From: Clostridia bacterium
Lineage (GTDB): Bacteria; Bacillota_E; SLMV01; PUMD01
NCBI GenBank assembly: GCA_003562655.1
Contig: PWUC01000206.1
Span: 1 to 15,005, forward strand
DNA length: 15,005 bases
Direction of reading: 5' to 3'
The notes under the pieces were generated by a model that was given only the letters and a program-made list of their open reading frames with translations, was not told where the DNA came from and searched no databases. The position numbers and the translations under genes were made by a program. Below are positions 7,109 to 13,675 of the stretch, one piece after another. How positions within the stretch are numbered: the first letter of the stretch is position 1; every line of letters begins with the position of its first letter.

Positions 7109-8113
7109 CTACTTTCCTGCCTGCCACTGCGGCCCCCACCGGGCGGCGGCGATCGCCGCCTCCTCCATGGAGGTGCTCCCCGCCCTTCCCCGTCCTGCCA
7201 GATCCAGGGCCGTCCCGTGGTCCACAGATGTCCGCAGAAAGGGCAGGCCGAAGGTGAGACTGATCGTGCCGTGAAAGTCGAGGGTCTTGGCCGCGATGTG
7301 CCCCTGGTCATGAAACAGCGACAGCACCGCGTCATATCGGCCGGTGTGGCCCAGGTGAAAGACGGCATCGGCGGGAACCGGCCCCTCGAGATCGATACCA
7401 TCGGCCCGGGCCCTGCGAACAGCCGGGAGGAGGATCCGAGCCTCCTCGTCGCCGAACAACCCACCATCTCCGGCGTGGGGGTTCAGGGCAGCCAGAGCCA
7501 GCCGGGGCGCCCTGACGCCGAGACGGCCCAGGTCCGCAGCCGCCTCCCGGGCCAGCTGCACAACGGCTGTCTCCGTCATGCGGCGGATGGCCTGACGCAG
7601 CGAACAGTGACGGGTGAGAAAGAATATGCGCAGCGATTGGGTCTGAAACATGGTGCGAACGGCGGAAGCCCCGGTGAGCTGGCGGAGCCCCTCGGTGTGA
7701 TCGGGATAGCGGATCCCGGCGAGCTTCAGGGCCCCCTTGTGCATCGGGGCAGTGGCCAGCGAACAGCAGGTTCCCTCCCGGGTGAGCCTGACCGCGTATT
7801 CGAAGGCCCGGGCCGCAGCCATCCCGGAGGCCGCAGAGACCACTCCGGGCTGGACCTCGGCCCCCTCTCCAGGGGGCTCGCTGTACATGAGAACGTCATC
7901 GGGGGTCCCGGGACAGACCCTGGATGGATCGGGCGCCCGGCAGAGTCTCACCCGGGCCTGGCCGGCCCTGAGCTCCCGCTGCAGGTGCCGGCGGTACCCG
8001 ACCAGAAGGGGGACCGCCCGGCGCCGGACCCGCCCCGAAAGAGCGGCCCTCACCGCCACCTCCGGCCCGATCCCGGCCGGATCCCCCACGCTGATAGCCA
8101 CCACGGGTTTCAC
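7109..8113 (-). CDS. pdxA: 4-hydroxythreonine-4-phosphate dehydrogenase
   Basis: Oxidises 4-phosphohydroxy-L-threonine with NAD in DXP-dependent pyridoxal phosphate synthesis; PdxA2-type relatives act in other catabolic routes. The 334-residue protein begins MKPVVAISVGDPAGIGPE, the family's classic N-terminus. TAPMHK (121-126) and DHTEG (138-142) form the substrate pocket. The three metal ligands are H169 (LTRHCSLRQA), H213 (NPHAGDGGLFG) and H268 (LFHDQGHIAAK); DHGTALDLAGRG (298-309) follows. GTG at 8113 is chosen because GGAGGAG lies about 9 nt upstream and the start aligns with the family; upstream ATGs at 8122 and 8173 are less likely. No other pyridoxal phosphate synthesis gene is nearby, so a catabolic or salvage role is possible. 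Confidence 0.94.
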   Translation of the reverse strand: MKPVVAISVGDPAGIGPEVAVRAALSGRVRRRAVPLLVGYRRHLQRELRAGQARVRLCRAPDPSRVCPGTPDDVLMYSEPPGEGAEVQPGVVSAASGMAAARAFEYAVRLTREGTCCSLATAPMHKGALKLAGIRYPDHTEGLRQLTGASAVRTMFQTQSLRIFFLTRHCSLRQAIRRMTETAVVQLAREAAADLGRLGVRAPRLALAALNPHAGDGGLFGDEEARILLPAVRRARADGIDLEGPVPADAVFHLGHTGRYDAVLSLFHDQGHIAAKTLDFHGTISLTFGLPFLRTSVDHGTALDLAGRGRAGSTSMEEAAIAAARWGPQWQAGK

Positions 8114-8174
8114 GGGCACCATCTCCTCCCCGGGGCGAGCGAACAGGGCCGCCCCCCGGAACATAAAAACCACA

Positions 8175-8526
8175 TCACAGGGACACGTCCCCGGGGCCGA
8201 TCCATCCCGCGCGTCGCATGTAGACGGCGGTCAGACCGGCGAGCGTCGCCGGAATGGCAAAGTGCAGAAGCGCCACCGAGATGAATATCCCCGTCGACCA
8301 GCCCATGACCGTCACCGTCCCAAACTGCCCGACCAGCCCACTGGTACCCATCCCCGCTCCCCAGGGCGTCGTATCCATATGAAACGCCAGGGGTCACCAG
8401 GGGGCCGCCCACTGCGCTGGCCACGGTCACGGGAAGGCCAATGAGGGACGGCGGAACGTCGATCAGGTAACGCTGCACGCTGAATTCGATGTTCTTCCGT
8501 CGAAGAAACCCGGTCCGCTGCGCCAT
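8175..8526 (-). pseudogene. Remnant of a PTS IIC permease (PF13303-like) with large internal deletion and frameshift
   Basis: The start reads RRKNIEFSVQRYLID, matching the N-terminus of PTS IIC proteins of the PTS_EIIC_2 type. It is then joined directly to what is normally the C-terminal region: PPSLIGLPVTVASAVGGPLVT, then (in a second frame, from about 8380) DTTPWGAGMGTSGLVGQFG, LLHFAIPATLAGLTAVYMRR and GWIGPGDVSL. In intact members about 200 or more residues of membrane helices lie between these parts. The deletion junction is near 8457-8460; the one-base shift is near 8380. The remnant is about 117 codons against roughly 340 expected, so it cannot transport sugar. Homology is recalled from family patterns, not searched. 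Confidence 0.8.
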
Positions 8527-8548
8527 CGATGCCCCCAGCCCAGTTCGA

Positions 8549-10549
8549 CTACTCGCTCAGATACCTCTCAAACCACTCAAACTGCCGCTTCAGCCGATCC
8601 CGGCGGTTGTGGGGCCGACCCGAGCGCGACAGCTCGTGGTCTTCCCCCCGGTACCGCACGAACTCGCACTCCACCCCCAGCCGCTTCAGGGCCACATACC
8701 ACTGTTCGGCCTGTTCCATCGGGCAGCGATAATCCTCCTCGGCATGGACGATCAGGATCGGGGTCACCACGTCCGGTGCATACCGGATGGGAGATCGGGA
8801 CATGATGAAGTCCTCACTATCCCACAGGTCGGCTCCGCCCATGCCCCGGCGATTCCCGTAGAAGCCGATGTCGCTGCAACCATACTTGGTGTACAGGTTG
8901 GAGATGGAGCGGAAGGTCACCGCTGCGGCAAAGCGGTCCGTCTGGCTGACGATCCAGTTGGTCATGTAGCCCCCGTAGCTGCCGCCCGTCACCCCGAGGC
9001 GTTCGGGGTCCACCCAGTCCTGTTCACAGGCGAAGTCAACAGCCGCCATCAGATCGCGGTAGTCGTTACCTCCCCAGTCACCGATCACGCCCTCGGCGTG
9101 CTCCTCGCCGTAGCCGGTGCTGCCCCGGGGGTTGGTGTACATGACGCCGAAGCCCGCAGCTGCCAGCAGCTGATACTCACCGAAGAAGGCGTTGCCGCTG
9201 GTCCCCGCGGGTCCCCCGTGGATCTCGAGCACCAGGGGGTACTTCTGCCCCTTTTCGAAACCGACGGGTCTCATCAGCCAGCCCTCGATCTCCCAGTCCT
9301 CCGCTCCCGCAAAGGTGACCCTCTCCGGCATTGACAGATCGATCTCCGCGAGGAGACCGGCATTGAAGCGGGTGAACTGCACGGGATCTTCGCCCGGCCT
9401 CTGCACCCAGAGATCGCCGGGCGTATCGTTGTCAGCGCCGACGGCGGCAACGACCGGCTCCCCCTCGGTGCTGACCGAGTAGGAGGTGATCACCGGGGGA
9501 AAGCCCTCGAGGACCCTGTGGTTCGCCTCCCGGTCGACCCGGTAGAGCCTGGAGCAACCCCCGTCGGTCAGGCTGAAGACCAGTCCCCAACGGCACCAGC
9601 CCGGGGCAGCCTCCCCGGCGTCAAAACGGGCATCGGCGCCCACGCTGTTGCCCACGTTGCGGTCGAACCCGGACGTCAGGGATGTCCAGCCGGTCCCGTC
9701 GGGAGACATCAGGTACAGCTCGGTATTGGCGGTCATGCGATCGCCCTGTTCGTGTCCAAAGAAGGCGATCACATCGCCGGTCGGCGATGGCCGGACAGCA
9801 GATACCGGCCCCTGCCCCCGGGTGATGCGGCGTGCCTCTCCACCCCCGGCGGGCACCGAGTACAGATCCGGCACATAGTACATCTGCAGCTCGGGACGCC
9901 GGTCCGAGGTGAAAAACACCGTCGCCCCATCAACGGACCAGGCGGGAGAATGATCATCGGCCCCGGCGTCCGTCAGGCGGGTGACCTTTCCGGTGTCAAC
10001 ATCCATGACCCATATGTTCATCTTCCGATCATCGTCAAGGAAACCGCGCCCGTTGAACTTATACCGAAGCCTCCGGGTCACATAGACATCCGCACGGTCC
10101 CGATCATCCTGGCAATCGTCCTCCGACGGGGGCATCGAGCTGAAGGCAAGCCTGTCGCCCGATGGAGACCAGGTCAGGCCGCTGGCAGCTCCTGTGAAAT
10201 CCCCCAGCAGCACCGCCTCCCCACCTCCTCCGTCGATGCACCAGATTCGATCCTTGCCGCCCCGATTGGACACAAAGGCCAGTTTCTGTCCGTCGGGAGA
10301 CCAGCGGGGCGACCTGTCCCGGTCGGCCTGGTCCCCTCCGGCCGGATTGGTGAACTGCACCGCACTGTCGGGGTCTTCCGTGTCAGCCACCCAGATCGCG
10401 GACCGGTACGCATCGTGTTCAAGATCGGTCTCTGTGACCACAAAGGCGATCCTGCTCCCGTCCGATGAGACCTGGGGATCGCCGACAAACCGCAATCTCC
10501 ACAGATCCTCGGAGACCATCCTCCGCTTCTCCCCTGGTGAACCCATCAT
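8549..10549 (-). CDS. S9 family prolyl oligopeptidase / acylaminoacyl-peptidase-like
   Basis: Cytosolic serine peptidase that trims peptides, probably oligopeptides or acylated N-termini. About 666 residues: an N-terminal seven-bladed beta-propeller (repeats such as DPQVSSDGSRIAFVV, SPRWSPDGQKLAFVSNR, TWSPSGDRLAFSS, SPAWSVDGATVFFTSD) followed by an alpha/beta-hydrolase domain from about residue 430. The catalytic triad is visible: S524 in GGSYGGYM, D606 in HAEEDYRCP and H638 in GEDHELSRSG. The oxyanion region is EIHGGPAG, then YTNPRGSTGYGEE. No signal peptide is seen. Start is uncertain: ATG at 10549/10546 after GGGAG, or ATG at 10519 after GGGGAG; the frame is open to 10594. Its stop lies 22 nt before the PTS remnant. 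Confidence 0.93.
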   Translation of the reverse strand: MMGSPGEKRRMVSEDLWRLRFVGDPQVSSDGSRIAFVVTETDLEHDAYRSAIWVADTEDPDSAVQFTNPAGGDQADRDRSPRWSPDGQKLAFVSNRGGKDRIWCIDGGGGEAVLLGDFTGAASGLTWSPSGDRLAFSSMPPSEDDCQDDRDRADVYVTRRLRYKFNGRGFLDDDRKMNIWVMDVDTGKVTRLTDAGADDHSPAWSVDGATVFFTSDRRPELQMYYVPDLYSVPAGGGEARRITRGQGPVSAVRPSPTGDVIAFFGHEQGDRMTANTELYLMSPDGTGWTSLTSGFDRNVGNSVGADARFDAGEAAPGWCRWGLVFSLTDGGCSRLYRVDREANHRVLEGFPPVITSYSVSTEGEPVVAAVGADNDTPGDLWVQRPGEDPVQFTRFNAGLLAEIDLSMPERVTFAGAEDWEIEGWLMRPVGFEKGQKYPLVLEIHGGPAGTSGNAFFGEYQLLAAAGFGVMYTNPRGSTGYGEEHAEGVIGDWGGNDYRDLMAAVDFACEQDWVDPERLGVTGGSYGGYMTNWIVSQTDRFAAAVTFRSISNLYTKYGCSDIGFYGNRRGMGGADLWDSEDFIMSRSPIRYAPDVVTPILIVHAEEDYRCPMEQAEQWYVALKRLGVECEFVRYRGEDHELSRSGRPHNRRDRLKRQFEWFERYLSE

Positions 10550-10630
10550 GTGGCATCGCTCCCGTACTTGCCGTATTGACCACAAATGCTGCACAATGAG
10601 TTCCTATTCTACGCATCCACAGCCAGTCCT

Positions 10631-11122
10631 CTACAGCTGATCCTCAGCGAAGAGCTCCTCCACAGGGAGCTTGTCCCTCGGCGCACCCTCATCACGGGCA
10701 TACCCGATGGCCATCCCCATGACCACCTCCATGTCAGCGGCCACACCGATCATCTCGGAGATGACGTCGCGGTCCCAGTATCCCAGCCATATGGTGCCCA
10801 GGCCCCGCTGCACTGCAGCCATCTCCATCTGGGTCATCGAAATCAGGACGTCGGCCAGTGCGCCGCGTTTCCCCCTGTCAGTGGCAACACCGAAGATCAG
10901 CAGACCGGCCCCGGCAACGAAATCCTGCATGGAGGCCCTCTGCACTGTCTCCTTGATCCTGGCGGGGTCCTCGATGATGACAAACCGCCGGGCCTGCCGG
11001 TTGCTCGAGGTCGCTGCCCACCGGGCCGCCTCCATCAGATGATATCTGTCATCACAGGAGACGGCCTGCCCGGTGAAGCTCCGCACGCTGCGGCGTCTGC
11101 GGCAGAGATCAACAACATCCAT
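10631..11122 (-). CDS. Small nitroreductase-family FMN oxidoreductase
   Basis: FMN-dependent NAD(P)H oxidoreductase of the nitroreductase superfamily; the natural substrate is unknown. The 163-residue protein starts with the typical phosphate-binding segment RRRSVRSFTGQ (9-19), followed by LMEAARWAATSSNRQARRFVII, which contacts FMN, and QMEMAAVQRGLGTIWLGYWD with a GIGTCWLG-like motif. The C-terminal half ends VVMGMAIGYARDEGAPRDKLPVEELF, common in this family. It is on the short side, as in the compact subgroup that dimerises to build the active site. The ATG at 11122 is preceded by GGGTGGGAT. A near-perfect palindrome lies about 40-65 bp upstream. The gene lies between the peroxiredoxin and the peptidase, all on one strand. 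Confidence 0.9.
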   Translation of the reverse strand: MDVVDLCRRRRSVRSFTGQAVSCDDRYHLMEAARWAATSSNRQARRFVIIEDPARIKETVQRASMQDFVAGAGLLIFGVATDRGKRGALADVLISMTQMEMAAVQRGLGTIWLGYWDRDVISEMIGVAADMEVVMGMAIGYARDEGAPRDKLPVEELFAEDQL

Positions 11123-11160
11123 GGTATCCCACCCTTCGCCAGCTGTGTTTCTGAATCAAC

Positions 11161-11185
11161 GACATCATACCCGGGGAATGATGTC
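11161..11185. promoter_or_regulatory. Palindromic operator-like site upstream of nitroreductase
   Basis: GACATCAT, 9-nt spacer, ATGATGTC: an 8+8 bp perfect dyad about 40 bp before the nitroreductase start. On the minus strand TTGACA (11182-11187) overlaps its distal arm and could be a -35, but no good -10 follows at 16-18 bp. Confidence 0.45.
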
Positions 11186-11336
11186 AATTCGCAGGGTCAT
11201 CTGCATCGACTGCATCACGAGCGAAGGTTCAGAACCCTTCCGAAGGCGGCCTGCCCGGGGCCGGACGCGTCCGTCCAGACAAGGGGGACCGGGACAGCCC
11301 CCGGCCCCTCCCGCATCCTCCCATCGCCCTTTTGGG

Positions 11337-11963
11337 CTATATCTGTCCCACCATCTCCCAATCCGTGCTCAGGCCCGGTTCGCCCGGCCGCCACCCGGCC
11401 GGTGCACCCAGCCCGGTGTCCTCGGCAAACTGAACGGCCTGTATGACCCGGATCAGCTCCTCGACGTTCCGCCCCACCGGGCCGGGATACTTGCAGAAAT
11501 GCACGACATCCCCCGCCGGAGATACGATGACAGTCGTCCGGGTGGCAAAGCCCGTCTCAGGATTTAGAGCGCCGTAACAGGCGGATATCTGCCGGGTGGG
11601 ATCAGAAAGAAGGGGATACTGCACCTGTCGGGCCGACGGTGAAATCTCTGCAAAGATCTTGTGGGAGAAGACACTGTCAGTGCTGATTCCCAGTATCTCC
11701 GCGTCCAGTTCGACAAATTCATGGTAATGGGCAGCCACGGCTGCCAGTTCCGTGGGTCAGACGAAGGTGAAGTCGGCGGCGTAGAAAAAGAGAACCACCC
11801 ACAGATCCCGGAGGTCAGACAGCCGCATCCGGATCCTGTCCCCCCGGTAGTATCCCTCGGCCTCGAAGTCAGGGGCAGCTACGCCGAGAACGATCGGTTC
11901 GGTGACGAAGCACGCCTCTTCGGGCAGCACAGCTTCGGGCACAGCTAACATCTCCTCTCTCAT
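11337..11963 (-). CDS. prxU: Peroxiredoxin with in-frame UGA at the peroxidatic position (probable selenoprotein)
   Basis: AhpC/TSA-type peroxiredoxin reducing hydroperoxides. One frame of 208 codons runs from 11963 to the TAG at 11337, broken only by TGA at 11759-11757. Before it the protein reads LFFYAADFTFV, after it PTELAAVAAHYHEF; the family motif is FYPxDFTFVCPTE, so UGA falls exactly on the catalytic cysteine (residue 69). The rest is intact: GISTDSVFSHKIF, YPLLSDPTRQIS, YPGPVGRNVEELIR and GWRPGE. The usual resolving-cysteine motif VCPAxW reads APAGW here, so that cysteine is absent; C residues in SACYG and HFCKYPG remain. A selenocysteine peroxiredoxin is known from Eubacterium acidaminophilum. 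Start may instead be GTG at 11942, after GAGAGGAG. The alternative is a nonsense mutation of a cysteine codon, less likely given the exact position and hairpin. Confidence 0.87.
11730..11756 (-). promoter_or_regulatory. Candidate bacterial SECIS element in prxU
   Basis: Read on the minus strand after the UGA, an 11-nt linker leads to a perfect 6-bp stem GGCAGC/GCUGCC with loop CGUG (11739-11736). The apical loop starts 17 nt after the UGA, with G at loop position 2. Both fit the published bacterial SECIS model (16-37 nt, G within the first two loop bases). A competing stem CCACGG/CCGUGG is possible. Confidence 0.6.
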
Positions 11964-11982
11964 CTACATCCTATTCACGGGG

Positions 11983-12005
11983 GGCAAAGCGGTCCGCTTC
12001 TTGCC
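11983..12005. promoter_or_regulatory. Palindrome in the prxU-iadA divergent region
   Basis: GGCAA-AGCGG, T, CCGCT-TC-TTGCC: ten base pairs of dyad symmetry with a two-base bulge; the inner AAGCGG-T-CCGCTT is perfect. It lies in the 94-bp gap between divergent prxU and iadA, where an operator would be expected. Only the symmetry supports this. Confidence 0.35.
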
Positions 12006-12057
12006 ATCTGCGGCCGGTCAACTCAGAATTGTGTCAGGGACAGATGGGAGGCAAGCA

Positions 12058-12657
12058 ATGCAGGACAACCTCCTGGAGGTCACACTGATTCGCAATGCCA
12101 GCATCGCGGCACCCGAAACCGGGGGGTCCGCCGACATGCTGCTGGTCGGTGATCGGATCGTGAGCATCGGGAAGATTGGATCTGTGCCCCCTGAACTGCT
12201 GGGCCACGTGGCGGTCATCGATCTGGACGGCGATTACCTGGTGCCGGGGTTCATTGACGTACACGTATACGTTGTCGTAGGCGGAGGCGAGGGGGGACCG
12301 GCCACCCGCACGCCGGAGATCACCCTGTCGACCCTGACCCTGGCGGGTGTGACCACCGTCGTGGGAGTGCTGGGAACAGACGCGACCACCAGGGGACTGC
12401 CCTCTCTTGTCGCCAAGGCCCGGGGGCTGCAGCACGAGGGGTTTACCACCCTCATCTACACCGGTGCGTACCAGGTGCCGACCCCGACCCTCACGTCTGT
12501 AAAGGACGACATCCGCCTTTTGACAGAGCCTCCCAGCTAGGCTCGCCCGACCTGAGTCACCTGGCCTCGGAATGCCGCCCGGGAGGAATGCTCGGGGGCA
12601 AACCGGGCCTCTTGCACATCTCACGTGGTAGGCGGACAGGGCGGCCTCGCACCCCTC
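12058..12657 (+). pseudogene. iadA: Isoaspartyl dipeptidase, 5' fragment, frameshifted
   Basis: IadA hydrolyses beta-aspartyl dipeptides released from damaged proteins. GGGAGG lies 6 nt before the ATG at 12058. Residues 1-160 follow the family: PGFIDVHVYVVVGGGEGGPATRTPEITLS, LAGVTTVVGVLGTD and YTGAYQVPTPTLT. The frame stops at 12540 against about 390 residues expected. Family sequence continues in a second frame (LSHLASECRPGGMLGGKPGLLHI, about 12549-12620) after loss of roughly 20 residues including the VIGVGEIAISDHRS region, then shifts again to HVVGGQGGLAPLL. The metal motif normally DxHVHI reads DVHVYV, so a metal-ligand histidine has become tyrosine. The gene is dead. Downstream it is interrupted by reverse-transcriptase sequence. 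Confidence 0.85.
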
Positions 12658-12870
12658 TTAACGCCAGGACCGCTGTCTTCTTGACGATCTGGATCGCGAG
12701 CTTCAATCTCGTTGTCATCGTTTCGTGCGTTATGCAGATGATGTGAACGTGTACGTCAAAAGCAGACCCGCGGGGGAGCGGGTTCTTGAACACCTCGATG
12801 AACATCAAGGATGAACGACGCAGCTGCGGGTTCATCGCCCATGCCCTCTCGCTGACCAGGACGAGGTCGT
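12658..12870 (+). pseudogene. Decayed group II intron reverse-transcriptase fragment
   Basis: From 12680 one frame reads LDDLDRELQSRCHRFVRYADD and then VNVYVKSRPAGERVLEHLDE up to a TGA at 12812. This is the catalytic block of group II intron (LtrA-like) reverse transcriptases, with the YADD active site. Just before, TPGPLS in another frame resembles a deleted version of TPQGGPLSPLL. After the stop, QLRVHRPCPLADQ may be the eroded KLRVNxxKSAV segment. About 70 codons of a roughly 420-residue protein remain, with indels. No ribozyme domain V or 5' GUGYG end was recognised. It lies between two iadA pieces, so it probably marks an old intron insertion. Confidence 0.75.
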
Positions 12871-12957
12871 CGGGACATGCTCTGCCGTCCTCAATGGCCC
12901 GGTAGGTAAACGAAGCCGATGTGTCCTACGGCCCGGCCTCGCTGGCCAAGATCTGAC

Positions 12958-13079
12958 TCTCTCACATTCCTGCGGGAGGAGGGCGCGGATCCGGGCCTCA
13001 TCACAATGAGTTCTGACGGCAACGGCAGTCTTCCCCGGTTCGACGAGAAGCGAAACCTCCTGGAGCCTGGGGTAAGCAG
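12958..13079 (+). pseudogene. iadA: Isoaspartyl dipeptidase, 3' fragment
   Basis: The frame reads LTFLREEGADPGLITMSSDG, then NGSLPRFDEKRNLLEPGVS. SSDGNGSxPxFD is a hallmark of the C-terminal half of IadA and contains the catalytic aspartate. It continues the same gene as the 12058-12657 fragment after the reverse-transcriptase insert. Similarity ends near 13079, where a long inverted repeat begins; the last 80 or so residues of the family are missing. Confidence 0.8.
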
Positions 13080-13147
13080 TCCCAGATCCCCCCTGCTCAC
13101 CGTGCAGGACCTGGCGAGCAGGGGGGTGTCCCTGGCACCCCCAGGCT
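13064..13147 (+). repeat. Nested inverted repeat (84-nt potential hairpin)
   Basis: Outer arms AGCCTGGGG (13064-13072) and CCCCAGGCT (13139-13147); middle CCAG (13082-13085) and CTGG (13132-13135); inner 11-bp arms CCCCCCTGCTC (13088-13098) and GAGCAGGGGGG (13116-13126) with a 17-nt loop. It sits between the iadA remnant and the toxin-antitoxin promoter. It could be a terminator, a structured RNA or a mobile-element relic. Confidence 0.6.
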
Positions 13148-13176
13148 TACCTGAAAGGCGAGTTCCGTGGTATAAT
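13147..13176 (+). promoter_or_regulatory. Extended -10 promoter of the toxin-antitoxin pair
   Basis: TGGTATAAT, an extended -10 (TATAAT at 13171-13176), with a weak TTACCT 18 bp upstream. The predicted start is near 13183, about 55 nt before the antitoxin start at 13238. The -35 touches the last base of the nested inverted repeat. Confidence 0.65.
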
Positions 13177-13237
13177 CTTACATGAGAGGTAGCTTTGCCA
13201 GCAGAAATCCCTTGACACCATGGAGGGGGTGGTACCC

Positions 13238-13675
13238 ATGAGGCGCAAGAACCTGAATTCGCTATGTGAGGCAAGCGGGGTGTCGCTCGTATACCTTTAT
13301 GGATCTCGGGCAGCCGAGGGTGCGGCGTTTATCAAAGGCAGTGACGAAACCGACCCGGGCGGTGATATCCTGGCTGACCTGGACGTGGGCGTGGTCATGC
13401 AGGCGCCCCTTCCCCCTGCATCAGAGAGACACAGACTCTACTCGTCTCTGAGCAACGGCATGCAGGATTGCTTCCGGAGTTTTCGGGTTGATCTCGTCTT
13501 TCTGCAGGAGCGCCATTCGGTGTTCCAGTATGAGGCTCTACAGGGAATCTGCATATACCAGTCCTCCGACGAGCAGCGCAGTGAGTACGAGATGATGGTG
13601 CTCCGCCGCGCCGCGGATTTTCGTCCAGTCTTGAACATGTACCTCAGGGAAATACTTGAGGAGGTCACACCATGA
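13238..13675 (+). CDS. mntA: MntA-like minimal nucleotidyltransferase antitoxin
   Basis: In type VII (HepT-MntA) systems the nucleotidyltransferase AMPylates a tyrosine of the HepT ribonuclease and silences it. This 145-residue protein has the fold's motifs: YLYGSRA (G22, S23), DLDVGVV (D47, D49) and the third carboxylate D85 in FRVDLVFL. The usual spacing is GSx10DxD; here 23 residues, rich in G/D/E, separate S23 from D47, so the loop is enlarged. The ATG at 13238 was chosen because GGAGGGGG ends 8 nt upstream; an ATG at 13220 lacks a site. Its stop overlaps the hepT start (ATGA), so the two are co-translated. Order antitoxin-toxin. Confidence 0.9.
   Translation: MRRKNLNSLCEASGVSLVYLYGSRAAEGAAFIKGSDETDPGGDILADLDVGVVMQAPLPPASERHRLYSSLSNGMQDCFRSFRVDLVFLQERHSVFQYEALQGICIYQSSDEQRSEYEMMVLRRAADFRPVLNMYLREILEEVTP

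Noticed and set aside
5623..7257. 544-codon plus-strand frame
   Set aside because: Antisense to the flavin reductase and amidohydrolase genes, with a His/Gly/Leu-rich composition typical of shadows.
7009..7467. Extension of the amidohydrolase frame to 547 residues
   Set aside because: The added 153 residues overlap pdxA in another frame and look like low-complexity Arg/Pro/Ser shadow; a TTG with a good ribosome site at 7008 fits the family start.
6608..8284. 558-codon plus-strand frame
   Set aside because: Antisense to the amidohydrolase and pdxA; no recognisable domain.
9518..10468. 316-codon plus-strand frame
   Set aside because: Antisense to the S9 peptidase beta-propeller.
11337..11738. 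133-residue peroxiredoxin fragment as a separate gene starting at GTG 11738
   Set aside because: It starts seven codons after the UGA in the same frame and lacks the catalytic motif; it is the second half of one gene.
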